Origin: Artemia franciscana
Taxonomy: Eukaryota > Arthropoda > Branchiopoda > Anostraca > Artemiidae
Length of the DNA stretch: 64,000 nucleotides
Reading direction: 5' to 3'
Assembly (NCBI RefSeq): GCF_032884065.1
Contig: NC_088881.1
Location: forward strand, 10,320,147 to 10,384,146
Part shown: one piece after another, positions 35,601-47,600 of the stretch
How positions within the stretch are numbered: position 1 is the stretch's first letter
Layout of the letters: every line of letters begins with the position of its first letter
Position numbers and translations under genes: made by a program
Notes under the pieces: generated by a model
Seen by the model: only the letters and a program-made list of their open reading frames with translations
Told to the model about the DNA's origin: nothing
Databases searched by the model: none

Positions 35601-38600
35601 TTCCCTCGACGAAATAAACAGATCTATCAAGAGATTAAAAAATAACCACACGCCTGATTACTGTAGAATAGCTGCTTAGATTCTGAAATCTAGGGGTCCT
35701 GCCATCTTGATATTGCTCCAAACATTGTTCTGCACAGTGTGGCATACGGAAATCATTTCAAAGAATTGGTGGGCTCGAATTATTCACCCACTACGGAAAC
35801 AGAAAGGATTTAGGAACCAATGTTCTAACTACAGAGGTATAACGTTAGTCTCCGTTCCTGCTAACTTGTTTGCAATGACGCTCCGTGACAGGTGCTTTAG
35901 TATACCTAGAAGAAACCGAAGGATTGTACAAGCAGGTTTCGTGCCCGGTTGTTCCACTAGCGAACAGATATTGACTTTACGGCAAGGGGTAGAAAAGACA
36001 TGGGAATTTCGTAAGAAGGCGTACATAGGCTTCATCGACTTCAAAGCCGCTTTTGACTCTGTAGACAACCTCGAAGAGCTTTAAGCAGCACTGACAATTA
36101 TGAGAGAAGAAGCTAGCAAGGTTGTGTTAGACATTAGCTGGAGCAAAATAAATTATGTTCATCGATCTGCAACTGCCTCAACAACCCCTCTTGCAATCAA
36201 AGTATGCCAAAATCAAATAGCATTGGGGAAGGATTTCACGTACCTTTGCTCCATTCTGTCAATTGATGGATCAGTCGAGAGAGAAGTCAACGCAAGAATC
36301 GCTAAGGTAACTTCTGTCTAGGTAGACTTTATAACATTTAGCGCAACCCTCTTTTCAGCCGTCCTACAAAGATGCGGATATTTAACGCATCTGTCGGCTC
36401 AGTCCTACTCTATGGCACAGAAACTTGGCCAGAAGCCACCAAAACTTTGAGTATGCTGGATATAATTCAAAGCAAAGGAAGAAAGAGAAAAATTGTTGGT
36501 ACGACTTCTTCAGTAACACCAGCCTCCTGTTGCGTACGATGCAGGTTCCATTCTATCTTCATTATGCGCAACGTACACTAAGACTATGCAGCCACCTTCT
36601 CTGTACGTCACTAGAAACCTCGTGTCGGATTGTATATGATTTAAACCTGTGGTCACTGGATTGAAACGACCACGCGGTCACCCAAGAGCAAGATGGTGCG
36701 ACAGCTTACATTGTTTTTTCTAAGTAAGACAAGCATAATACCTGAAGAAGCACCTGAGGCAGCTCAAGACCAGATTTTCTTTAGAAGAATAGTGTCTGCT
36801 CTCTCGACGTTGGTGCCAAGTCAGGAGTAAAATAAAGTCAAGTAAATCAAGTCCCCTCTAAGAAACAAAAGAAAACTTCTTTGCTAAGTGAAAGCCTTAA
36901 TTATTGTGTTGCGAGAGCAACACTTTGGTTTTGTCGTGGTTTTTTTTTTTTTTTTGTTCCTAGCACCCCGATTTCAGCTTATTCCTGGAAAGTGGTAAGG
37001 GTCTAACCTCTGCGGTTTTTACGGAAAGTGTGGACCTTAGGCCGGATTGATGAATATGACTTTACATTTTGGAAAGCTTCGTAGAACTCTTGCATGGGGC
37101 CAAAAAGGATGGTTTTTGCTTGTCCTTGAGCCAGAGCCTATAGTGTGTGAAGTGACGAGGAGTTGTATAGCCTATGTCAGAGAGGACTATCTGAAGTTAT
37201 GCAGCCAAGCTTTCGTTTTATCAAACCATGTTTCTGCTTTCGAGTGGAAAGCTCCGTTCTAGCAGGCAAGCAGGCAGGCACCAGTTTCAAATTGAAGATG
37301 GACTAAAATCTATAAGTTTTAAATATATGCGACAGTTACCCTGCCCCACAGCCAATATATCTTCTTTGAGTGATAAATAGAAAAATTTAGAGAAGCAAAA
37401 AAGCGGCATTTTCCCACGGGTCCAAAGTGCTGCCGTGATTTCGGCTGAGTTTATCATTCGGTTTTTCGCACTTGGGATTGCGGTAGAGAAATGGTATCAG
37501 ATGTGCCTCTTAAACTTTAAAAGTTCTCTCATTGCTAAAGAAATTAGAGTTTATCCTTTGCTCCTTTCTAAGTGATGACGTTAGAAAGTTGGCCTACGGC
37601 AAAAAAGTCAACTTTTGAACTAAGACAGATAGATTTTTTTTTCGACGGCAGTCGATAGCTTTTGATGAGCTGATTAAAGTATATGTCATCCATTTTTTTG
37701 TACAAAAATTCCTTCATGAGATATACCAGTTTGAAAGTTTAAAGGGGTTGACAACTTCAGTAGTAAGATACACACTGAAACCAAAAATAGGCCGATACCA
37801 ATTGTGAGACATATAGGGGAGTTGTAAGCAACAGTCGGCTGTTAGCTCATAATCATCCTCGGCAATGAGGGGTTCGCAACTCTTACTAGTTGGTGTACCT
37901 ATTTTTTGTTTCCGTTGTATTTGATGGTAAGACCAATTTGGTTCCAGTGGTAAGACATGTAGGGGACTTGTAAGTAACAATCGGCTGTAAGGCAACAATC
38001 ATCTTTAGCAATGAGGAGTTTGCAACTTTTGCGAGTTGGTGTACCTAGTATGTATTTTAGCATCCTTACAGATTAACAACTTCAGCGTTTAGTCGGCGCG
38101 CAGGAGAACAAAACCAAAGTGTTGCTCTCGCAACACTTTACTTGGCGAAGCCGAGCAAAGGTTGCCGCAACACCTCACGTTGCCCATGCAACGTAGATCT
38201 AGTTAACTATTGTAAATTAAATTTATGCATACATGCCATGTTTCATACTTACTAGACTCTATCCGTGCTGACTCTTTGATACCATAATAAGGATAAGACA
38301 TTTTTGTCAAGGCTCTGGAGGTTAAAAACACAAAAAAATACACTTCAGGCTACACAGACGTAGTGTTTTTCTTCAAGTGTATTAAGACTGTTTGTTTGCA
38401 AATGATATGCTACACTTTTTCTTAGAAAAGCCAGCTCTTTTTGATATTTTTTTATTCTTACTTTGAAAAAATGACCCGAGATGATTCCAAGAAGAAAATT
38501 AGTCTTCCTGTCGTGGTGCAGTGGGTGACCTTAGCTTGGTAATACTAGACCCAGAGACCGAGCCTTGCTGTTACAGCACACTCCAGGGCCGACACAGGAG

Positions 38601-41600
38601 CGTCGTTAGTACGATTACTTTAGGAGAAAATTAGTCAGACCAACTTTAGGCATGTTAAATGAGACTGGATAAGGTTTAAACTTGTAGCAAGTTTCTTCAC
38701 CAGTTTCTTATTAAGTTTCTTATTAAGTTTTCACAGTTTCTAATTGTATTTTGTTGAGCAAAGTTTTTAATAAGCTAGTATAAGAAGCGTGAGAATAAGT
38801 ATAAATCTGGAAAAAGGCTCCAAGATTTGAAATTAGGTTAAAAAAGGCTTTGAACGATGACGTTCACAGTTTCCCTTAATGCTACCTTTCTCGGATTATG
38901 CCTGTATTTTATGTGACACTTTTTGATAATTTTTTAGGCAGAATAGTTTTTTTTTCATTTGTTGTCGGTTAAGCGCTGCGTTATCTCTCCCTTGAAAAAA
39001 AGCTTCAATTCTCCCTAAAAAAAAGATGTTCAGTTTGGACACGGTGAGCAATAAATAGGCCTAATTTACTTCAAACAAGACAGTGACACCTACTCAATGT
39101 TTTAGATTAAAACCTCAGCCTGGAATTAAATCATATATTTGTTCTGTCATCTACTTCAAATACTGCAAACTTATTTATTTTTCTCTAATAAGAGAATGGA
39201 GTGAAGGTAGGAAAGCAGTGGTTAGAGACACTCAAAATAATGTTTCACATTGTTTTTGGAAATAATAATTTCGTTATTGATCAGATAGTGTTGATTTTAG
39301 CTTGCGTCAACAGGCCATAAGAAAATAAGCAGTGCATAAACAGTAACCTACAAGCAGTGCAACAAGTAAATTGGGTCTCCTATGGAGGAAAGAAACCTTA
39401 CAGCAGGGGGTTAGTTTTTCTTAAGTTTCTTTAGAATGTTCTATAAGATGCAGCAACAAATTGGCTCTAGTCATTTAGCCCAAAAATTTGTAAAATTCAA
39501 ATGTAAGGGACGTTTAATGATAAAATTTAATTTAAGCAAGAGACGCATCGCTGAGAATAGTAAAGGTAGGATCTAAAGAAGAAAGAAAAGAAGAATAAAG
39601 GGTAAAATAGAGAAGGAAAAAGTTATTTCAGCTTTTTGTTATCATTTAGTTCTATACCTTTCGTAATTATTGTGATTTCAGTAATATTACGAAAAAAAAG
39701 ATAATTATCAACAACGAAGGAAGCCCTAAAAGTATTAATATTATTGCCGATCTTAAAAAAAAGTAAAAGATAAGAGCTTTTAATCTTAGCTTACAATTTA
39801 TTGCAATATTCAGTTTTATACCTTTAGTAATTATTGTGATTTCAGTAAGATTTCGGAAAAAAAAGATAATTATCAACAACATAGGAAAACCCCTAGAAAT
39901 GTTGATATTGTTTTCAATCTTAAAAAAAGTAAAAGATAAGAGCTTTTAATCTTAGCTTACGATTTATTGCAATAAATTCTACATAATAAGTCTTTATGAT
40001 AAAAATAGGTAAATAGAAAAGGTCATGTTTTCCATAGTAAAAACAATAGTAAAAGCACGCGTGAAAGATTATGACATTTCAAACCCCTTAGAAGATTGGT
40101 CTTAAGGACACAGCCTTTGCGAAAATTTATAAAAGTAGGGTTGAAAGTACAGTTCGAGTCCCATATACCTATCTGATCAATCCCTCTACCGTTCTCTCTC
40201 CTCTCTGCCCAAATATGAGACTTTGTATTTTGTAGCACAATTGTTTTTTGTAGCACCCCTGATATTTTTATTCTTACTTTACATTTTTTATAGGAAACTG
40301 AGGCGCAATCGCACTTGAATCCACACGAAGCTGAAATTGCGCTAGGCCTTTCAAGGTACCTTATTCAACAGCGATATTTGCCTACTCAGATAACGATACT
40401 TACAACCTATTCGGGACAGTTGCATTTTCTGATGCAGGTGTGTTATTTTTTTCTTTTATATGATTTTATTTCTACTTGAAAGGAATTGAGATAAATTTCT
40501 AGTGTCTAAATAAACGGAGACATACGGGCTGGGCAAGAAACAAAATCCTCCTTGTGTTTTTATAAGTGCTGTTGAGAAAAGTCGGATATGAAATAATAAG
40601 AACTAGAACATTTTTAAGATTTTTTTTAGATTGCAATTATATATTTGTTTTTATCCAATAAAAGCTAATCGATGAAAGTTGTTATTGCCACCACACCCTG
40701 AACATCACTAAAATGTGAACAACATACGACTATTAAAGATTGTTTCGGACATTCAATTAAGATGAACACAAGTAAGGTGTCCATAGAAATCAAATAAACG
40801 ATGTGTTAACCCTTAACTGGTCGTTTTTATGGCACTTGGTATTAACCAAGTGACATATAGCAATCGCCAATTCTGTCGGTCTGTCTGTCTGTCGGTCTGT
40901 CGGTCCCGGTTTTGATACTTTAGGCACTTCCAGGTAAGCTAGGACGATGAAATTTGGCAGGCGTATCAGGGACGGGACCAGCTTAAATTAGAAATAGTCG
41001 TTTTCCCAATTTGATCATTTGGGAGAGAGTGGGGGGCCGGTTAATTCGGAAAAAATAGAAAAATGAAGTATATTTAACTTATGAATGGGTCATGGGATCT
41101 TAATGAAATTTAATGTTTGGAATGATATTGTGTCTCAAAGCACTTATTTTAAATTTCGACCGGATCTGATGACATTGGAGGGAGTTGGAGGGGGGGAAAC
41201 CTAAAATCTTGGAAAACACTTAGAGTGGAGGGATCGGGATGAAACTTGATGGGAAAAATAAGCACAAGTCCCAGATACATGATTGACATAATCGGGAAGA
41301 ATCCGCTCTCTTTGGGGTAGTTAGGGGGGGGAGGTAATTCTGAAAAAATAGAAAAAATGAGGTATTTTTAACTTACGAACGGGTGATCGGATCTCAATGA
41401 AATTTGATGTTTAGAAGGATATTGTGTCTTAGAGCTCTAATTTTAAATCCCGACCGGATCTGGTGACATTGGGGGGGGGGGGGGGGTTGGGAGGGGGAAA
41501 CCTAAAACTTGGAAAACACTTAGAGTGGAGGGATCGGGATGAAACTTGGTGGGAAAAATAAACACAAGTGCTAGATGCATGATTGACATAAACGGAACGG

Positions 41601-44600
41601 ATCTGCTCTCTTTAGGATAGTTGGGGGGGGGGGGGGGTTATTTCTGAAAAGTTAGAAAAAATGAAGTATTTTCAACTTACGAACAGGTGATTGGATCTCA
41701 ATGAAATTTGATATTTAGAAGGATATCGTGGCTCAGAGCTCTTATTTTAAACCCGACCAGATCTGGTGACGTAGGGGGAGTTGGGAGGGGGAAACCTAAA
41801 ACTTGAAAAACACCTAGAGTGGAGGGATCGGGATGGAACTTGGTGGAAAAAATAATCACGAGTCCTAGATACATGATTGACGTAGCCGGAACGGATCCGC
41901 TCTCTTTGGGGTAGTTGGGGGAGGGGTTAATTCTGAGAAATTAGAAAAAATAAGGTATTTTTAACTTACGAACGGGTTATCGGATCTCAATTAAATTTGA
42001 TATTTAGAAGGATATCGTGTCTCAAAGCTCTTATTTTAAATCCTGACTGGATCTGGTGACGTTGGGGGAAGTTTGGGGTGTGGGAACCTAAAATCTTGGA
42101 AAACGCTTAGATTGGAGGGATCGGGATGAAACTTGGTGGGAAAAATAAGCAGAAGTCTTACATACGTGATTTACATAATTGGAACGGATCTGATCTATTG
42201 GGGGGGGGGGGTTAATTCTGAAAAATAAGAAAAAATGACGTATTTTTAACTTACGAAGGAGTGATCGGATCTTCATGAAACTTCATATTTAGAAGGACCT
42301 TGTAACTCAGATTTCTCATTTTAAATCTCAACCGGATCAAGCGTAATTGGGGGGGGGGGGCAGTTGGGGGGGGGGCTTCCGGAAATCTTAGAAAATACTT
42401 AAAGCGGTGAGATCAGGATGAAACTGGATGGGAAGAATAAAAACCTGTCTAAGATACGTGACTGACATAACCGGACCGGATCTGTTCTCTTTGGTGGAAT
42501 TAGAGGGGGGGGGGGGGTAATTTTGAAAATTGAGGTATTTGTAACTTGCGAAAGGGTGACCAGATCTTAATGAAATTTGATATTTAGAAGGACCTTATGC
42601 TTTACAGCTCTTATTTTAAATTCCGACCAGATCCTTTGACGTTGGGGGGAGTTGGAGGGGGAAACCGGAATTCTTGGAAAACGTGAAAATTGGGGTATTT
42701 TTATCTTACGAATAGCTGATCCGATCTTAATGAAATTTGATTTTTAGAAAGAATTCATGTCTCAGAGCTCTTATTTCAAATACCGACCAGATCGTTTGAC
42801 ATTGGGGGGAGTTGGAGGGGGAAATCTTGGAAAAACACTTGGAGTGTAGGAATCGGGATGAAGCTGGGTGGATAGAATAAACAAATGTCCTTGATGTGTG
42901 ATTGACAGATTCGTACTGGATTCGCTCTCTTTGGGGGAGTTGGGGGGAGGGGTTCAGTGATTTGGCGAGTTTGGTGCTTCTGGACGTGCTAGGACGATGA
43001 AAATTGATAGGTGTGTCAGGGAGCTGCACAATTTGACTTGATAAAGTCGTTTTCCCAGATTCGACCATCTGGGGGGCTAAAGGGAGAGGAAAAATTAGAA
43101 AAAATTAGGTATTTATAACTTGCGAGTGGGTGATCGGATCTTAATGAATTTTGATATTTAGAAGGACATCGTGACTCAGAGCTCTTATTTTAAATCCTGA
43201 CCGGCATTAAGCCTCTTATTTTCCTTTTTAAATCAATCTATTGATTCATAGAATTTTGTTAGAGCTCATACCATATGATCTCTTGGCTCTTAGCTCTTCT
43301 CGCCTCGTCACAAGTGCCATATGAGCTCTTAGCTCTTGTTTTTAACGTAACTGGTCGGGTGGGGTTTATATTTAACCCATAGCTAAAAACGCTTGTAAGT
43401 CAAAACTATTTCAGATAAGAACTTTTAATTTAGCTTTAATCAAATACAGAAATACATCAAATACAATATGTTTAACTTAAAAACGAATCATCTAGATACA
43501 TTCCGGGCAAACACCCCTTTTTACACAAGCTGCAGACCCTAGTCGTCTTCTGGTAAACTGAACGAGGACAGAGACTGCAGTGCTGATTTTTGCTGCAAGA
43601 ATGTGAAATTTTAGCGTCTGAACTACCTATAGACTCGATTCCAACAATATCGGACTCGAACTTTCAAAGCTCTTGAGGAAGGGAGTCCCAAGTGTGTGAA
43701 GATTTCTTGGCGCTGGATCACCTATTCTTGACTTCTCGTTGTGTTGACAAGTACTCCTGTGTTTACGCCAGCAATATCAAGTATTGCAAAGAAGATTGCA
43801 AGCAGCCAGCGCTGACAGCGACGGGTGGTTGTCTGATTTCTGATTTGACGGGTGTAGTTGGCTGATTTTTATCTAAACTGTCAACGTCAGATTTATTTGA
43901 GATATAAAACTCGACAATCTCTGGCTTGCCTGAGTTTGCATCTATCGTGTTTGTGTTGTGCATTGAAGAGATCAAAGCTACTGCTTTGCTTTGGTTAGGC
44001 ACATACGGTACAATAGTGTTTTTCTGAGTAATGCCCAAGATTGAGGAGCCAGGCACACGATTCCTGTGCGGAAAAAACGCTGCTAGGAGCTCGTAAATAT
44101 CAATTTCTTCTGGATCCCTTCCCCTGGGATAGTCGAGTAAATAACACTATTTGGTGCCAACTGAAGATAAAATTTGAATACGTAACTCACGGAATAACGT
44201 TTGCAGAAAATAATTATCGATTCCCATGAAGAGTTAAAACCGTGAATAGGGTTACTGGACAAAGGTTTGGGTGGAATGTGAAGTGACTGGGAGAGGCTAT
44301 CCCCAAATGACTCTAGATCAGAGAAGAAAAATCCTGGTAACAGGGTCACAACTGGCCAAACAGCCAGTCTTTTGAGCGAACCGTCTATCATTCATGGCTC
44401 CCTAAAAGGACTCCTCCCCGAAAAAGACACCAAATCCCCCCTTAGAGTTGAAATGACCAATCTCAGATTTCTTCCCAAGCTTTTCGAATACAACCCGAAA
44501 TTCTATATCTCCCCACTTTTCGGCAACCCGCTATAGGGTGTTCGATTCTATTTTATGATCATCTGTAATTTTTCTTAATAGGTCATGGACCTTTTTCTCC

Positions 44601-47600
44601 CTCCTAAGTTTTTTCATCTTACTGTAGTTTTGTAATTTTCTCAGTGGGTCTTTGACCTCTCTATTTCTCCTAAGCTAGTTTTCTAATTCTCCGAATTTTT
44701 CATTCTCCACAATTGCAGACTGAATTTGTAAATCACATTTCTTTTTTGCGTCTCTTATCTCTTCCTTAATTTCCTCCCATATTTTTTTTCCGCGAAATAA
44801 ATCATCTTCAACTTTTAATTGCACCTTAGTATTCTTTTTCTTAGATTTCATTGTTCACTTATAGGCTTGATTTCCAAGTGGGACCTGGACCTTTTCGTTC
44901 CCACTAAGCTTTTTATTCTTCTTGCCATTTTGTAATTCTCAACAAATTTTGTTTTCCGCTACTGCAGACTAGATATGCCAATTTTGTTTCTTTTTAGCAT
45001 TTATCTTTTCAATTCTACCTCCTCAAATTTTTCAATCGCGCAAATTAAATCATCATTTGTATTGGACTCTAGTGTCGACTATCTTTTCTCCCTTTTTGTT
45101 TCTTTTTTTTCCATAGTATTAAATAAACCTTCGTCAACTGGGAATTGAATTCTAACATTTTTTTTTTATATTGCACAAAAATATCTCCAATTTTACGAGA
45201 AAAAAGCGTGTACAATAAATTTCTTCTCATTTTCTCTGGCACATTGAGTGTTTCACCACATTGGTATGTACTTCTCGGTCTCTCATTTTCGGTAAAAATG
45301 TTCTTAAGTTTTCTGTTTTCTGAAAAATTTTCCCGAAAATCAATTTTGCACATCTTCTTATCAATATTATTGGCCTCGCCACTGCCACATTTCCCACCGT
45401 TAAAGAATTCGCTTTTAAGTGTAGGAGACTTCCGATATCCCCAAAATCTCCTCCTATTAAAACATCCACTGCAAGAGTACGTACTTAGCCTATTTTTACC
45501 GTTTTTCTCTGGAGTTTACCGCCCTTCTTTGCAATTTCTGTTCAAACCCAAGCAGACGGGCATTTGTGCTTATGTCTATAATAACATACTGTTGTAATCG
45601 TATCCCTGTGGTTTATTTTTGTCTTTCTATATGGTCCGTTCTCACAAAAGTTTGCTCACTCCCTGAATAAATTACCATTTTGGTCAATTTTCCGTTAAAT
45701 TTTCCTTCTGTTTTATGTAATTTCAATAACTTGTCAATATTTCCTTTACTATGGGCTATAGCCCAACTTGTGCTTTTATTGGCTACTTTCTCATCTCGTA
45801 TCATGGCAATTTTTAGAGAAAGGCTACGGGGAATCACATTTTACTGGATTAATAGCATTCCGAGCGGGAATATTGCGTATTTCGTTTTTTTTAATAAGAA
45901 GGCTTAGCCTCCCATTTTGTTTTATGGGCAGGTCCTCCTCCCCGCACAGTAAACTAATTAGTATGTTTTCCGTCTTGTCATTTAATGTCCGATAATTCTC
46001 ATTTTATCGCAATTGATCTTTAGAGAAATTATGCTGGTGATCCGACGGTCTATAAGTTACTTGTGATAAATATTACTCTCCAGAATCGCCCAGCGAACTT
46101 CTTTTAGACTTTCTATGGTTTTTCTAACTTTTTGGCAATCTCTCTTAGAGTCTCAGAGGCCTCCATATTAGCCTTTCTAAGGATTTCTCTAATCCTTTCT
46201 AACTCCACTGTATCTCTTTTAATTTCATTTATTTTGGCCCGTATTTTTTCCATATCTTTATGGTCTTCTCTTTCGGCTACCTCTTCTCTTGTTTCCTCAT
46301 CTTTCTCTTTCTTTTTTATTTTCTTCCTTTTTTGTGCTCTGGCTTTTCTTTCAGCTTCTAAACGTTCTTGTCTTTCCTCCTCTGTTTTCTCTTCTACTAT
46401 TTTATGTCAAGTAGAGATGTATACTTTTTGTGTTTTAGAGTATTCTTCATTTAGTAAAAGATGCCTTCCAATAATTTAATATTATACTTTGTTAACACTT
46501 TTGTTTATCTCTTTGTAAGTTTGTGTCTCTTTTTCCATATTTCTTCATACTCTTCATGAGCGATATCTTACTCCCGAATAGAGGGGCAAGTCGAGTGTAA
46601 TTCATATTCTAGATCCCGAAGGCTCTCTTCAGGGTTAACGAAATTTTCCTAAATTAACGTGTTTTTCTCCTGGAAACGTAACCCTTGAAGAATTTCTTAT
46701 CCATGTTCTTCAACTCTTTCAACATTTTCCTTATAACTTTTTTTTTGGAATGACCTCCCTGGCCTTGTTAAAAGCTTCCAATTCCATCTGAAATGCCGCG
46801 TTTGTTGTTTTGCTAATTTTTTCTAAATTTCTTTATCGCTATGTTTCTCATAGATATCTTTGACCCTACCTAGAAATTAAATAAAAAAAAACTAGTTTTT
46901 TTAACTGAAAGTAAGGAGCGACATTAAAACTTAAAACGAACAGAAATTACTCCGTATATGAAATGGGTTGTCCCCTCCGCAGTCCCTCGCTCTTTACGCT
47001 AAAGTTTGACTCTTTGCCACAATTCTACTTTTTAAAACAATTAAAAACTTTAGCGTAAAGAGCGTGGGACTGCGGAGGGGACAACCCATTTCATATACGG
47101 AGTAATTTCTGTTCGTTTTAAGTTTTAATGTCGCTCCTTACTTTCAGTTAAAAAAACTAGTTTTTTTTATTTAATTTCTGAACGTTTTTGAATTAATGCA
47201 TATTTGATTTTGGCTCTCCGCACATAAATTATTGAAATGAAATTAGTATATTAATTTTTTTTTGGCTAAATGGCTTTCTCTTAGTTTTGATCAGACGATT
47301 TTGAGAAATAAGGGGTGGGGAAGGATGCCTAGCTGCCCTCCAATTTTTCGGTTACTTAAAAAGGCTACTAGAACTTTTAATATTCAACGAACGTTTTTAT
47401 TAGTTAAAAATATACGTAACTTAAGAATTAACTTACGTAACAAACTTTTATATTCTTATATTTTTATTATGTGTACGAGGAGGTTTGTACCCTCGTTAAT
47501 ACCTCGCTCTTTACACTAAATCGTAAGTTTTGTCCCAATTCTTTAAGAATTACCCCTGAATCAAAAAGGCCGTAGAATAAATAGTTGAAATCACTAAAAA

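Noticed and set aside
38505..38580. Functional tRNA gene
   Set aside because: The B box is degenerate, no cloverleaf could be closed, and perfect duplications flank a 120-bp SINE body.
42727..43068. Open frame of 113 codons within family C as a protein
   Set aside because: It lies across tandem units with G-runs and is not conserved between units.
46132..46479. Plus-strand Ser/Phe-rich open frame of 115 codons
   Set aside because: It is the antisense of the Lys/Glu coiled-coil coding stretch on the minus strand.
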